64,000 nucleotides of DNA, taken from Phylloscopus collybita (lineage: Eukaryota > Chordata > Aves > Passeriformes > Phylloscopidae). Under the pieces are notes generated by a model, which ran no database searches, had not been told where the DNA came from, and saw nothing but the letters and a program-made list of their open reading frames with translations. Position numbers and translations under genes: made by a program. Below, one piece after another: positions 46,724-59,904 of the stretch; position 1 is the first letter of the stretch; each line of letters begins with the position of its first letter. The stretch covers positions 7,581,001-7,645,000 of the forward strand of contig JAJNNQ010000023.1 in the NCBI GenBank assembly GCA_027886175.1. The letters run 5' to 3'.

Positions 46724-46777
<54 letters not shown>
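46724..46777 (+). repeat. Uninterrupted A54 run
   Basis: 54 consecutive A residues. No retroposon sequence is recognisable upstream, so it is not clearly a poly(A) tail. Its length may be affected by assembly. Confidence 0.9.
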
Positions 46778-46782
<5 letters not shown>

Positions 46783-47131
46783 CAGCAACAATTTTGTTCC
46801 CTGTGACTCACACCTCATCTCTTCTGCCCGGAGCCAGCAGCCTCCGGCTGTGGAGAAGTCAGGGAAAAGCCTGAAAACCCCAAAATGCTCTGCAGCCTCA
46901 GGGGTTTGCCCCGAGGGATTGCACAGAGCAGGCTCCGGGATGGTTTGGGTTGGAAGGATGAGCTCCTTCCATCCCAAACTGCGATGGCTTAAAAAACAAA
47001 AATGAAAGTAGGGAGCAGTTTCCGTGGCCAAAGGGCTGAAAACTCTTTGCAGATTGCAAAACTGATAGAGCTCTTGGATCAAGGAAAATCGGGATGGAGT
47101 GGTGGGAGGTGGGATTATGCTGAGCCTGCCA
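46778..47131. other. Short unique stretch
   Basis: No feature seen; forms the loop of the inverted repeat. Confidence 0.4.
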
Positions 47132-47580
47132 GAGCTGAAACATCATTTCAGCCCCATTCTCCTGACCTGCCACAGCTAACACATCATTTCAGCCACCTTC
47201 TCCTGAGATTACCAGAGCTAAAACATCATTTCATCCAGCATTTCATCACTCTTCTCCTGAGCTTTCCAGGCTAAAATATCATTCCATCCACATTCTCCTG
47301 ACCTGCCACAGCTAAAACATCATTTCAGCCGTCTTCTCCTGAAATTTCAGAGCTAAAATATCACTTCATCCCCATTCTCCTGAGTTTTCCAGAGCTAAAA
47401 TATTATTTCATCCCCATCCTCCTGAGTTTTCCAGAACTAAAATATCATTTCTTCCCTCTTTTCCTAAGCTGCCACAGCTAAAAGATCATTTCAGCCGCCT
47501 TCTCCTGAGATTTCCAGAGTTAATTCATGCCCATTCTCCTGACCTGCCACAGCTAAAATATCAAAAGATCATTTCTTTCC
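47132..47580. repeat. Minisatellite, ~43-46-bp unit, ~10 copies
   Basis: Units carry AGCTAAAACATCATTTCAGCC then TTCTCCTGA and either CTTTCCAG or CCTGCCAC. Two alternating unit types can be seen. Confidence 0.9.
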
Positions 47581-48514
47581 CATCCCAAAGAACTCCTGGA
47601 TTAAAGGGGAATTTTCCATTTGTTAACAGGGGAACATCATCCTTTGACTGCTCCCAAAAACATTCCATGGAGGAGAAGCTCAGAGACAGGAGCTGAGCCA
47701 TGTCAGCAAAAACTCCGTGAGCTGAGAGGCTGCTGAACCCCTAAATAATGACAAATATTTTATTTACAGCTGGTAAATGCCCCCCAGGTGCTGGGGAGCA
47801 GCCCCTTCCTCAGCAGAGGAATGAAAATGCCAGAAATAATCCCCGGGAACTCCCAGATATTTCAGCAAACCCTGGTGCTCCAAATGGCAAAACCCCTTTT
47901 GTTCCATTGTGTTTCACGCTCTGTCCTCACTTTTACAGTTTCCTGGAAAACCAAATTATTTATTCATTGGAGGAGATAGAGGCAAAAAAACCTTTTCAGT
48001 TGAAAATATTATTTTCCCTGTGGTGTTTTCATTTCGAAGCCCAGTTTGATTGTGTGTGAGTGTGGATATGAAATAAAGCCTTGAAATGAAAACCTGTGTT
48101 TCATTTTGAAATGTCAGCCTGGGCAACATTTTTAATGCAGGGATGGGAGTTTATCCCTGTGTTCAAAAATACTCAAATAAGATTTCTCTGCTTCATTTTA
48201 AGCACTTCAGTTTTTCATCACCTCATTTCCCTCATTGCTGACTCTCCCCTCCTCCTTTCCCCTCTGCTCATTTTTTCTATGCAGAAAAAGGCACAAAACT
48301 GGCAAAAATGTGGTAAAAATAATTCCCATCCCTGTTTTATTTTTTTCCAGATAGCATCATGTTGAATATTTTCTCCATCTATAAAAGAGCAACAAGTGGG
48401 AAAAAGGGAATAATTTAACTTTTTCTTCATGTTTTCTCACTTTTTCACTTTCTGTTCTCCAGAATGATGAACTTTGCATTGAAAAAATAGAAGGGGTGAG
48501 GGAGGCATTCTTAA
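47581..48514. other. Unique AT-rich DNA, no gene recognised
   Basis: No feature seen. Confidence 0.4.
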
Positions 48515-49218
48515 AATCAGGATGTTTCCAGTTGGGATGTGAGCATTACCAGTCCCTACTCCCAGGTGTACACCAGCTTTACTCCAGGTTAACTCCAGGA
48601 TATTTCCAGTTGGGAACTTGAACATAACCAGTCCCTACTTGCAGGTTTACTCCAGGATATTTCCAGGATATTTCCATTTGGGATTTGAGCACTACCAGTC
48701 CCTATTCCTAGGTTTACTCCAGGAAATTTCCAGTTTGGAGCTGGAATATAACCAGTCCATATTCCCAGGTTCCCTCCAGGATATCTCCAATTGGGATCCT
48801 GAACATAACCAGTCCCTACTCCCAGGCTTACTCCAGGTTTACTCCAGGATATTTCCAGTTTGGATCTGAATATAACCAGTCCCTACTCCCAATTTTACTC
48901 CAGCATATTTCCAGAATATTTCCATTTGGGAGCCTGAACATAACCAGTCCCTATTCCCAGATTTGAACCTGGATATTTCCAGTTGGGATCCTGAACATAA
49001 ATAGTCCCTATTAGCAGGTTTACTCCAGATTTACTCCAGGAAATTTCCATTTGGGAGCCTGAACATAACCAGTCCCTATTCCAAATTTTACTCTAGGATA
49101 TTTCCAATTGGGGTCCTGAACATAACCGGTCCCTACTCCCAGGTTTACTCCAGGTTTACTCCAGGTTATTTCTGTTTGGGAGCCTAAATATAACCAGCCC
49201 CTATTCCCAGGTTCTCAC
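48515..49218. repeat. Minisatellite, ~60-75-bp unit, ~11 copies
   Basis: ACATAACCAGTCCCTACTCC followed by CAGGTTTACTCCAGGATATT and CCAGTTGGGA. Unit length varies because the TTTACTCCAGG part is duplicated in some units. Confidence 0.92.
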
Positions 49219-49809
49219 CCCCACACCCAAGCTGTGATGGAGGACACAAGTGTGGAGGAACTGGTGACAATAAAACAAGATTAAACTGGAGCTTTGTCTT
49301 CACTTCTTGCTGGAAAAGGAAAATCTCCTGGAGGACAAGGGAAATCCAGCTGGGAAATGTTCCAGGGGCCTTGGAGCCATATCAGGAACCAAGGAAAGGA
49401 TGACAGAGACCATAAAACCCTGACAGGCACATCTGGGTGGGGGCAGAGCCACTTTATCATTGAGCAGTGATGGGCAGAGTCTCGGTTTCTGTTATTTCAC
49501 ATGGGCCATGAAAGCCAGCTCTGAATCCAGCATGATTTGGGAGGAGAGGCAGCTGGGAGGGAAGGAATGTCAGACTCCAGGTTGGTTTTCTTCCCCAGAA
49601 ACTCAGCCCTTCCACACTCCTGTGCTTTGTTCAGCCCCTGCTCACAGGAATAAAGAGCTCTTTGCTCCTGGTGGGGCTGATTTTCTAAGCAGTTCCTAGA
49701 AAAGAAACAGATTTTCTGTTTTGCATAATTGATCTGCTGGGTCGGGAGCTGATTTGGCACCACAGGAGCAGCTGGCTTGGGGTTCACTTTGGGGTTGGCA
49801 GAGGAATTA
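49219..49809. other. Unique DNA, no gene recognised
   Basis: No feature seen. Confidence 0.4.
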
Positions 49810-49948
49810 AAGCCAGCTCCAAGCTGTGTCCCATCCCTGGCAGTGCCCAAGGCTGGGCTGGATGGGGCTTGGGGCTTGGGGCTTGGGGGGGGTGGGAACT
49901 GGGTGGGCTTAAGGCCCCTCCCATCCCAAACATTCCATGATTCCATGG
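49810..49948 (+). mobile_element. CR1 LINE 3'-end fragment
   Basis: Follows the CR1 end: TCCCATCCCTGGCAGTGCCC, GGCTGGGCTGGATGGGGCTT, a small GGGGCTT triplication, then GGTGGGCTTAAGGC and CATTCCATGATTCCATG. Non-coding fragment. Confidence 0.85.
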
Positions 49949-52708
49949 CTTGGTAAGCACAAAACCCCTTCACTCCTCGACATTGATCACTGCTTGTAGG
50001 AATCAACATTCCCAAAGCCCATCCCAGCCATCCCTCTGTGCTGCAGACAGCCAGCAAAGCCTCCAGACCTCAGCAGAGCATTTCCAGAGCAGAGGAGAAA
50101 TGGAGAATCCCAGGACAGGCTCAGGGACTGAATTTTCTGTGGCAAAACAGAGAAAGAGAATGAAGGGACCAACTCCAAGCTCTGAACTGGATGAAGCGGG
50201 GAGTACTTCTGTTTTAGTAATCCTTACTCCATTGTGCAGATAGGGCAGCCACTCCAGGATCCATTTATTTTGGGAATTTCCCCAGCCCAGGGCTCTGTCT
50301 GTACCTCTGCCTGGGCCTTTTTGTTACTGCTGACTCAGTTTCACCAACCTTGACACTTAAAGGCCAAAAATTAATCTTCCAAGGACAAGATGGCCAAGAT
50401 TACTAAATTATGGCCTCTTCATTATCTTTAGGTACCTGCTCAGGACAGATGAATTGCCTTCAAGTCAGGGTAGAAAATCCTCCAGGGAGCAAGCAAAGAA
50501 TAATGTTCAAATACTGACTGAAAACATGAATGTGCACCAAAGGAAAAAGGGAAAAACACACATCCCATTCCTTTTCTTCCCCCCACTCATTCTGCTTCCT
50601 TTATGTGCAGTGCTTGAGGGCTGCTGGTGGAAGATGGAGACATTTATTAATTCTCCTTGCAGGAAAGTAAACAGTGATCTCCATCCTCTGGGATTCAGAG
50701 TCTGCTCTCAGCTGTCCCTGAAGAATCTTCCCGCCCTGCCTAATGGGCTCTGACCAGAGCAGATCCATTTAGGGGGGACCATATTGTTTTCTAAAGCCTC
50801 ATTTAGGCTCATACACAAAAAAAAAAAAAAAAAACAAAAACAGGGCCCTGTCATGATGAAGAGATTTCAACCCCTTCAAGCTCTTTTTATTTCTTGTAGC
50901 TGATTTAAAATACAGGGCTGGAGTTAAGATGGGAGAAGAGAGGGAAAGGAAGGAAGGGAAGGAAATAGCACGGGAGCTGATTTGCCAGAGCTGCATGAAA
51001 TGATGGATTTTAAAAGTCCATTTCAAAGAAAGTGGGGGAGATTTTTTAGTACAAGTCCCTGCCATAAAAGAGGGAAAGGGGGAAAAGACATTATCTGGTC
51101 TGGTAGTTTTCAGGAAGTTGTGGTCCCAATTCCCTAAAAATAAAATTCCTCTATGATCATCACTTTGCTTATTACTTCTGTTAGAGCAGCATCCTGAAAA
51201 CATCAGCAGAATTTTGGATGCTATTGTAAAACCAGATTGTCCAGAGCTGGTGATTGACTAAACCTGCAACTGAGTTTGAACACAAAAAATTCCCTCCAGA
51301 AGAGGCTCAGGAGCTCAGAGCTTGTTTTTAATCTCGGTTTCAGCTGACAAAGGCAAACCTGATCATTATTTGTGAACCCAAGGGTGCCAGAAAGATTTGG
51401 TTTGGTTTTCTGGAAAGGTCCAGCTGTGAAAAGAGCAACATTTTGGTTTTGTTAATGTTGTACCTCTCTCATTCCCAGCTCCGCGTTGGAACAGAGGTGA
51501 TGGCAGAACAAAACCAGCCAGGGATGATTTGACAGAAGCAAGGAGAGCCTGTGACCCATCTTGGTGAGCATGGAAGGGAATTCCCAGGTGGGAAATTTTC
51601 CTGGATGAAACTTTCCAGCCCAATCCAGTCCTGTTGGAAACCACCACCAGCCAGAGGAGGCTGCAGTGGAAGCTCATAAAATAAGAAGAGATTAAAGAGC
51701 ATCTCAGCAGCAGAATGAGCTTTCCTCCCTCCTTATTCATGGATGAGTTTAATGTTTAATATCCATGGATTTATTCCTGAATTCCCTGTCCAGGACACCT
51801 CCCAGCTGCCAGCCTGGGCAGGAGAATCAGCCCATCTTTCTAGTAAAAGGCTGATTTTCTGGTAATGCCATTAAAGAGGATATTTTGGAACAATAAGTAA
51901 TCTGTTCTCTGGGATATTTGCACACTGGAATTCCTTTTCTCTTCCCCGATTTTTTTTTCTTTTTTCATAAGGAAGAAAACTGTATTGCTGTAGATAATCT
52001 AAAGCTGACCTGGCTAATTTATGGTGGATAAAATGATTGGTGTGGAGCCCATCTCAGGGAGTTTTGTCTTTCCTGGGGCAGAATTTTAACAGGGAAAATT
52101 TAGTGCAGCTCTGAAGTCAACAGAGCAAAGACATGGTCCTGTAGATTTAAGGACACTGAAATATTCTTAAGTTCTTCTTTAACTCCCAGCCTAAACTCTG
52201 GTTACCACACCAACGGGAATTCCACACAATATCATCCCATTTTTAAAAAGACCACTTGATGGGATCTCACCGTTTTTGTGGGAACAGATCAACTCTGACA
52301 AAATCTTATTTTCCTTTTAATAATTTCTGTCTGTAGCCAAGGGGTTGCCAGGGTAGCCTTGAGCAGGCATTGATTTCATGCAATCTTTGGGATGATAAGT
52401 CTCAGGCTCCTCTCATGGAAGCATTTAGGCTGAAAAAGCCCCCTGAGCTCATTCCCTTGCAGAGCAGAGCCCTGAGGGCCACATCACAAAGAGGGAACTC
52501 CAGGAGCTGTGGGAGTGATGGAATGATGCCTGCTTGTTGTCTGGGTTTTGCTGTTCTCCTCTATCTCTTTAAGAAGTTTTTTCAAAGTTCCATTTTTAGC
52601 CTTCTGTGTTTACCTTTTGCAATGGAGTCAGACACGATTTAACATGAAAAACTTTCTTGTTTTTGTAACCATCTAACCATGTTTGCATTCTTCTCATAAG
52701 GAGGAGAC
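49949..52708. other. Unique DNA, no gene recognised
   Basis: Contains an A18 run with AAAAC near 50817-50840. No exon supported. The last 200 bp, ending in an AAGGAGGAGAC purine stretch, could belong to the LTR-like candidate that follows. Confidence 0.4.
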
Positions 52709-52878
52709 TGCTGATGGACTATTGGGTTGCCCAGTGTGGTTGGAGAGGAAGATTTTCTTCCTCCAGTCCATGGTCACTGCTGGAATTCTATAAATGTTAA
52801 AATTTGTAAATAAACTTCCTCTTTTCTGCCTTAGACATCTCAGAGTGTGGGTGTCATTTCTTTGTGTCGTGTACAACA
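52709..52878 (+). mobile_element. Possible short LTR
   Basis: A TG...CA-bounded interval preceded by a purine stretch (AAGGAGGAGAC), with TATAAA at 52789-52794 and AATAAA at 52809-52814. The two signals are only 15 bp apart, which is too close for a normal LTR, and no second copy is in the window. Held at low confidence. Confidence 0.25.
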
Positions 52879-55800
52879 GCTGCTCACCCCCATATCCTGT
52901 CAGAGTGAGGAGATCCTTAAATTCAGCCTGAAATCCTCTGGATTCTACTCTGGAGAAAACATAAAGCTGGAGCTTCAATCTGTGTGTTCCTGTGGCTAAC
53001 AGGAGTGGGTGCAATCAGAATTGGGGCAGTAAAGAGAGGTAAAAATGAGCTGCATAAGATGTGCCAGCATCAGATGCACCTCTGGATGCACCTGAGTTCT
53101 GCATTAATAATTCTGAATTAGCAGAATGCTGCCTGGTGAAGAGTTCCTGTGAATAAAAAATAAATAAATAAATAAATAAAAGGTGTTGAGCTGGCTCTAA
53201 TTTAGTGGCCAAGCAGCGGTTGCTGACAGCCAGGCAGGCAGGGCCTGCTGCAGAGGGTGTTTTTCATGGCTGCAATTTCCTGTCACAGCTTTTGCAGGAG
53301 TGGAATTAAAAAATCTTCCCTGCTTTGTGGTGAGGACAGACAGATGCTTTCCTGCTTTAATTCCTGAGTAGCCAGAACATGCTCGTTGACATTTCAGCTT
53401 GATGTTTTAATTGGCTGATTTGAATAAAACTCAGACAGGTTGTGTTGTTCCGTTTGATTTCATGTCTCCCAGCCCAGCAGCCAACAAAAAGAAGACAGCG
53501 GAACAAGGAGGGGCACTGACTTTTCACCTCTCTGATTTTCTCTCTGTTTTGTTGAGCTCTTAATATATTTAAATTCATGCCTTGTTAAATTAGCCCTGTG
53601 TCCTGTGGGGGCTGAAGTCACATGCAGCAATCCAAAAAGAGGGTGCCCAATATTGCTGCTAATTGTCCAGGAAAACCTTTGCTTTCAGGATTTTTATTTC
53701 ATTTTTTGAGGATTTTTATTTTGTTTTTTTGGCGATTTTGATTTCATTTTTTGGATGATTTTAATGTTATTTTTTGAAGAATATGTTTCTTCCCCATGTG
53801 CAGCTCTAAAGGTGAACCCGGGATGTGGCACCCAGCACGTTCCAGGGGTTGTGCTACAACCTCGGACAGTAGGAGGTGGTTCCTGAGTGTTTTCCAAACT
53901 GGGAAAGTCGGGCTGGACCAGTCCTCCCCATTCCCAGCATCCCAAGGAGAAGGGGAAAGGCTCCTCTGGGAGCTGTGCATGTTCCTTGTCTGCAGCAGCA
54001 CTTCCCAAAGGCTCAGGGGCTGCTCAGGAATCACTTGAACCCAGGGAAGCTCTCAGGGAAGGAGTGTTGGGACCTCCCCAAGCTGGAGATTTGTGGGAAT
54101 CAGCCAGGATTGGGGCAGTTCTCTCTCCTGGTCAGAGGGCTGGATGGAGTGAGAGGGGAGCACAAGGAAAGGAAATGCTCAGCACAAAGACTGTGATCAA
54201 CTGGGGCTTCTTATTTAAGGCTTTGCAGGCCGTGCCTAAAAACTCTCTGAAAACTGCAAGAATTGGAGATGCTGAGAGCCACTCAATGCTTATTCTGGTG
54301 AATAAATTCTGAGAAAACCACCCCAGCACCAGCTATTTCCCACCCATCCTCACTTTTATCCTAAATAAAGCCATATCTGCACTAATTAACTTCGCATTTT
54401 TATCTCTCTGGGCACCATAAAATGAGGTGCAGATTTGGCCTCAGAGCAGATAAAGCTGAAGATCGGTGTCTGCAAACCTTCCTGCTGGGTGTGGCTGTGG
54501 GGTTGAGTCCTGGAGAAGACACTAGGGAGCTCAGGAGGCTGCTGGCTGTTCCAGGATTCCCAGAGTGGGAATGAGCTGGCTCATCCCAAGTCGGTGCCTG
54601 AGGTGCAAATCCCAGCCCGGAGCTGCCACAGCCCATTAGCAGAGCTGGGCATCCATCTCTGTCAGGGGCAGGTCAGGGCTCAGTGAGCCTGGAATCTGAA
54701 TTCATGCACCCTGGGATGCTGTGGGTGGGATGGAGGTCACAGCCAGGGCAGCCCTGGAGAATGCCCAGCTTTAGGTTCTGCTTCCCCAAAAGAGATTTCA
54801 GCCTCACCTGGTGCAGCCATGGCGCCCCCAGGGTATTGTTGCTCTGCTGGAACTCCCCAGCTCTCCTGCTGCCCCTCTCCCAGTGCTTCACATTCCCATT
54901 TCCACCCCATATCGTGCTTAGTCTGCCTGAAAATCCCCAGGAATAATCCAGCAATAATAAACCAAGAAATGCCTCGGCTACACTGAGCAGAATTTTTTTG
55001 ATCCATAGGTAGCTTTCCTGGGGAAAAAAAAAAATAAGAAAAGTGCATCACGGTAAAACTCAGAGGAGAACCAATATCCATGAATCAAATCCTGATCTGC
55101 TGCCATTTGTCAGGTTCCCATCAGAATTATTCAGTGATTACTCAGCCTAAACTCAGAAGCTGGGCTTCAACTGTGCAAAAATGAGAAAAATTCCTGTGAA
55201 TAGATATTTCCTATGGAATAGAGGCAAGTCCATAAGAAGCAAGTCCTTCCTTTCCATCAATCATCTGTCAAACAAAATTATTGCAGAATTTTGAGACTGA
55301 GTTCCTGGTATACTGTAAGAAATGTCTTTGGGAAATTGGAAATGAAAGAGCAGCTGAAATGAAAGAGCACCCAGCAGCCAGGAGAAATTCTGGCTGAGAG
55401 AATTTGTCACTCCTGGCTGTTAATTCTTATTTTCACCCGGGAATTTTCATCCTGGCCTGAGCTGGAGCTGATGTCCCTGCTGGAATGTGACACCCCTTGG
55501 AGGGAGAAGTGGCCCAGGACGGGAATTGCTTCTCTCTGGGATCGTTTGAGGGGCACCCGACCTTGATCAGCTCTCAAAGTGAGCTGCTGCTCCTCACCTT
55601 CCAGCTGAGTCCTGCCAGCTCTTCCCAGGATCCATCCCTGGGGTGGGATTCTGCTGGACCAAGGGGATGAGCCCTTGGTGCTGTCCCACCAGCCTGGGCC
55701 TGAAACTAAAATCGCATTTTTCATTCTATTTTTGGTTCAAACAAGAAAGAAACAGAACCGAAGCCGCAATATTAAAAACCCCTCACGTTAAACTTCATAA

Positions 55801-56353
55801 TAAATTTTATTTTTAGGGTGGATTTTATCTAGAAACCCTTTTCTTGGCTCCCATTCAATTAAAAATTCACCCAGACAGGTAAAAATCCTATTGACTTGGG
55901 GGAGAAAACCTCCATGTGTGCCCAGGGCCAGAACTGGAGCCTGTGTGCTGCTATTTACCAAGAGAAAGAGAGAGAGGGACTTATTTTCCCCCCATAGCAG
56001 AAAGGAAATTGTGCTTTACTGTATTGTTTACCCTTCCCAGTACTTTAATTTTCCCTTTGTTTAATATTTCAGCAAAAACCATTTATCTTCCTGGATGATC
56101 AAATAAACTGGGTGGTAAAAGAACAGATATTTAATTCATTGGGAGGGGGAAAGTGGTGGACCAAAGGGATCTGATTTGGAAACGGAGTCATGTGTGATTT
56201 TGCTACCTCACACTTGCCTCAGTGCCCGAGGGGGGATAAAAGGGGATTTTTGCATCCCATAGAAAGATTTGGGTTATTCTTTCCCAACCCTGCAGTGCAG
56301 GGGGTGCAGCTCTGAAAGCTGATATTGGGCTGCTGAGAAAGAGCCAAGAGAAG
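52879..56353. other. Unique DNA with a short (AAAT)n at 53156-53178
   Basis: No exon or repeat family supported. T-rich imperfect repeat GATTTTTATTT-type near 53688-53775. Confidence 0.45.
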
Positions 56354-57115
56354 AGATCAGGGGCTTCAGGATGGGAATTTAGGGATTATTAGGCTTTGGA
56401 GATCAGGAATGTCAGGATGGGAATTTAGGGGTTATCAGGATTTGGAGACAAGGGATATCAGGATGGGAATTTAGGGATTATCAGGATGTAGAGAGAAGGG
56501 AGTTTAGGAGATCAGGGGTGTCAGGATGGGAATTCAGGAGGCATCAGGATTTGGAGACAAGGGATATCAGGATGGGAATTTGGGGGTTATCAGGATTTAG
56601 AGATCAGGAGAATCAGGATGGGAATTTCAGGAGATATCAGGATTTGTAGATCAGGGGATGTTAAGATGGGAATTTCAGGACTTACCAAGATTTGGAGATC
56701 AGGGGTTTCAGGATGGGAATTTAGGGATTATTAGGCTTTGGAGATCAGGAATGTCAGGATGGGAATTTAGGGGTTATCAGGATTTGGAGATCAGGGATAT
56801 CAGGATGGGAATTTAGGGATTATCAGGATGTAGAGAGAAGGGAGTTTAGGAGATCAGGGGTGTCAGGATGGGAATTCAGGAGGCATCAGGATTTGGAGAC
56901 AAGGGATATCAGGATGGGAATTTGGGGGTTATCAGGATTTAGAGATCAGGAGAATCAGGATGGGAATTTCAGGAGATATCAGGATTTGTAGATCAGGGGA
57001 TGTTAAGATGGGAATTTCAGGACTTACCAAGATTTGGAGATCAGGGGTTTCAGGATGGGAATTTCAGGAGATATTAGGATTTGGACATCAGGGTGGGAAT
57101 TTAGGGGTTATCAGG
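56354..57115. repeat. Minisatellite with 342-bp higher-order repeat
   Basis: Monomers of about 43 bp (ATCAGGATGGGAATTTAGGG, then TTATCAGGATTTGGAGA). A block of about 8 distinct monomers starting near 56365 is repeated almost exactly from 56707, giving a 342-bp higher-order period, followed by a partial third block. Confidence 0.93.
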
Positions 57116-58389
57116 ATCTGGGAAGCATGAGGAGCTCATTCGGAGAGAAGGGGTGAGGTTCAGGTGCTGGGAGCTTCCAGGATCAAGAGCAAAAGGTGCT
57201 GCCTGAAAAAGGGGGATTTTCCTTCAGCCTTGCACGATCCTGATCCCAGTTTTTTCCATGGCTTCAGAGTGATTTTCTGGGTGGGACACCAGGCTGAACC
57301 TGACCCCCACCATGGCTCTGTGGTTGATGAGCTTCTTTGCCAGTTTAAAGCAGGAGTAGGTCTGACAGGACTTGAAAAATCACCTGGAAATGGGAAATTT
57401 TAGAGGATTTTTCCCATTTAAGCTTTTTTTTTGGCAGGCAGAAAGAGAGAATTCACTTCTCTCTCCACCAAACAGCACATGGGGTGCAAATACTTACATT
57501 TTTCTACCTTTTTTTTTTTTTTCAGCCTTTTTCTGAGAGTTGCTCAAATAGAAGGTGCTGATGTTCCCTGTGACAGCACAAATTCTGTCTGGGTGCTCAT
57601 CATCCTCCCTTTCATAATTTCCCCCTGGTGTTTTTAGAGGAAAAATGGAAATTTAATACTTAAGTGGCACCTCTTTGATTACAAACCCACATAAAACCTA
57701 AAACTTTATCCCTTTCAAAACTGCTCCTTCTCCCAGTTTTGATGGAGAGGCTTTGCCTGGCAGACACAGAATTTGTGCAGTACCATCACCAGGAAAACAG
57801 ATAAATTCTGAAGATTAAAGCCCTTATTTCATCCCCAGCTCTTCCTGCAGCAAACTGCTAAAATAAAACTCATTAAGAAATCTGTGGGTATCAAAGCTCC
57901 TTTTAAAACACCTTTTTCTTTTGCTCTAATCTGATTTTTTTTTTCAAATTTGAGGAAGGATTAAGCAAATTAAGAAGAAGAAAGTGCAACAACACGAGGC
58001 CTTGAGGACCAGCCTTAATTTTTCCAGCATATCTCACCTAACCACAGGAATATTTTTTCCTGTGAAGGAGCATTTAAATATTTATTTGAAAATGGTGAAG
58101 TGCCTTCCTATAAAGACACAAGTCGTTCTTTGGGTTGGCAGCCTCAAGAGCAAATAAAATACCTAAATGTGCTTCAGATATTGCCATTTATTATTTTTAT
58201 GGGAAAAAAAAAGTACCCTGAAAGAAGACCTCGAAATACTTGATTATTTTTTGGAGCAGACTGTGGGTTAAAAATCACTGTTGCTATATCAAATTTTGAA
58301 GAATAAGAGATAAACTTGACCAGAATTCATGGATCTATGGAGCTTTAATGTTGGATATAGAAGGTTTTAATTCTTTTTTACATTTTAGA
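57116..58389. other. Unique DNA, no gene recognised
   Basis: T-runs near 57425 and 57511; no exon seen. Confidence 0.4.
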
Positions 58390-58515
58390 GACTCGTAGCC
58401 TGGTGTTTCTTATGTTACAATTTCAGTGGTTGAAGATTTGGGGTTTCCTTCAATCACTGTTGTATTTTCAGTTTAGAAAATCTGATTTTCTCTGTGAGAT
58501 CTCTGGAGTTTAATA
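58390..58515 (+). repeat. Dispersed repeat, copy 1
   Basis: About 125 bp matching 62183-62308 in the same orientation (GCCTGGTGTTTCTTATGTTA and AGAAAATCTGATTTTCT in both). Unknown family. Confidence 0.8.
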
Positions 58516-59148
58516 AGGAAGTTGAGCTCCCATCATCATCTTGATGAAGGTTTTATGGTCAGGATCTGCTCTGAAATAAATGATGTCCACCCAGGCTCAT
58601 TAGGCCACAAGCCTTTAATTAATTGAATAATAGAGATGTATTTGAAAAAAAAAAATTAGAAGCACATTAGAGGCCACAATTTGATAATTTTAATGCCTGG
58701 TGTGGAAATAAAATGTGATCTCTACAGCGGCTACAAGGATTGGGGTAGGAAAAGGAAGGAAAAAGAAGGAAAAGAGAAATAAAAAAGGAAAAAGAAGGGA
58801 AAAAATAAGGTAAAGGAAGGAAAAAAGAAGGAAAAAGAAGGGAAAAGAATCTTGGCCATGATTGATGAGGGAGAATTTTTTGACTTGAGCTGGTTCTGCT
58901 CTGAGGGAAGGGAGCAAACTGAAGAATTTCTAACCCAAAGCTTTAAAGCAGGACATTCAAACAGACATTGGCTTCAAATATACAACACACACATACACAC
59001 AAAAAATTTTAAAAAAGAGGTTAATTTGTTTTCATCTGCTGGTTTCCGTCAGAGGGGTGAAGTTTGTTTTTCCCTCTTGCACCAGTTCAGGAAGGAGATA
59101 CGCCCCATATGCCACCAGCTCTGCTGCCAGATATTTGCCATAGGTTTT
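58516..59148. other. Unique DNA with purine-rich tract 58739-58855
   Basis: The tract is GGAAAAAGAAGGAAAAG-type sequence, over 100 bp and nearly pyrimidine-free. No exon seen. Confidence 0.6.
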
Positions 59149-59212
59149 CCCCATTCCCATTCCCATTCCCATTCCCATTCCCATTCCCATTCCCATTCCC
59201 ATTCCCATTCAC
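59149..59212. repeat. Hexamer microsatellite (CCCATT)n, ~10.5 units
   Basis: Perfect array. Reading frames through it encode Pro-Phe or Glu-Trp dipeptides and are artefacts. Confidence 0.97.
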
Positions 59213-59540
59213 TGCTGTTTATCTGAGAGGGCCTTTCCAGCCTGGATGAGCAGGCCTTAAAAATCCAAGATTCCTGCTGCAGCAGGGAGAGCCCCATGGC
59301 ACCCTCACAGGGGCAAGGTTTGGGGGCCGGAGGTGACTGTGGCTTCTGGAACAGCTCAGGATTTCCCTGGATTTTTGGAAGCATCCATATTTAACAGAGG
59401 AGCAAATGCCCAGATGAAAGAGACAGAAATTATTTCTGGTTTTGGAGTTGTGGGTTCGCCAGGCCAGAGGGGACATGGCAGTGATGCCTTAAGATTTTAG
59501 TTTTTATATTTTTTATCTTTTTAATCTTGCAGTTCTTTAG

Positions 59541-59904
59541 TGTATAACCCCAAACTCCACACACAGTGTGAGCTGCTGCTTCCCCATGTGGGTCATACAC
59601 AATTCTTGTCCAGGCCTGGGAACCAAGGACACCTCACTGCCTCAGGCCCCGAGGGATGGAAACAAAAGTGAGTCGGGGGAGCAAACCTGGGGTAAACTAA
59701 TCATCACCTGAAGCTGTAATTGGAAGATGAACCCCCAATCTGCAAATAGACCAGACTGATCAAAGTGTGAAACCCATGACCATTGTCTATTTTGGGTGAG
59801 CTTCATCTGCCCTAAATGTACCTGAAGGCCCTTCAATAAATAGAACTGCTTTTTATTCCCTTGATTCTGCCTGGCCTGTGTTTGTATGTAGCCCCAAAAA
59901 GGCA
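59541..59904 (+). mobile_element. Probable solo LTR, distant relative of the 21.8/44.2-kb family
   Basis: Shares GACTGATCAAAGTGTGA, a following CATGACCATTG block, ACCTGAAGGCCCTTCAATAA and a CCCCAAAAAGGCA end with those elements. AATAAA is at 59835-59840. The left end is uncertain. Confidence 0.5.

Noticed and set aside
46724..46777. A54 as a retroposon poly(A) tail
   Set aside because: No gene-like or LINE sequence upstream and no target-site duplication seen.
47132..49218. Regular repeats resembling a CRISPR array
   Set aside because: Units are contiguous and diverged with no unique spacers, and the genome is vertebrate. They are minisatellites.
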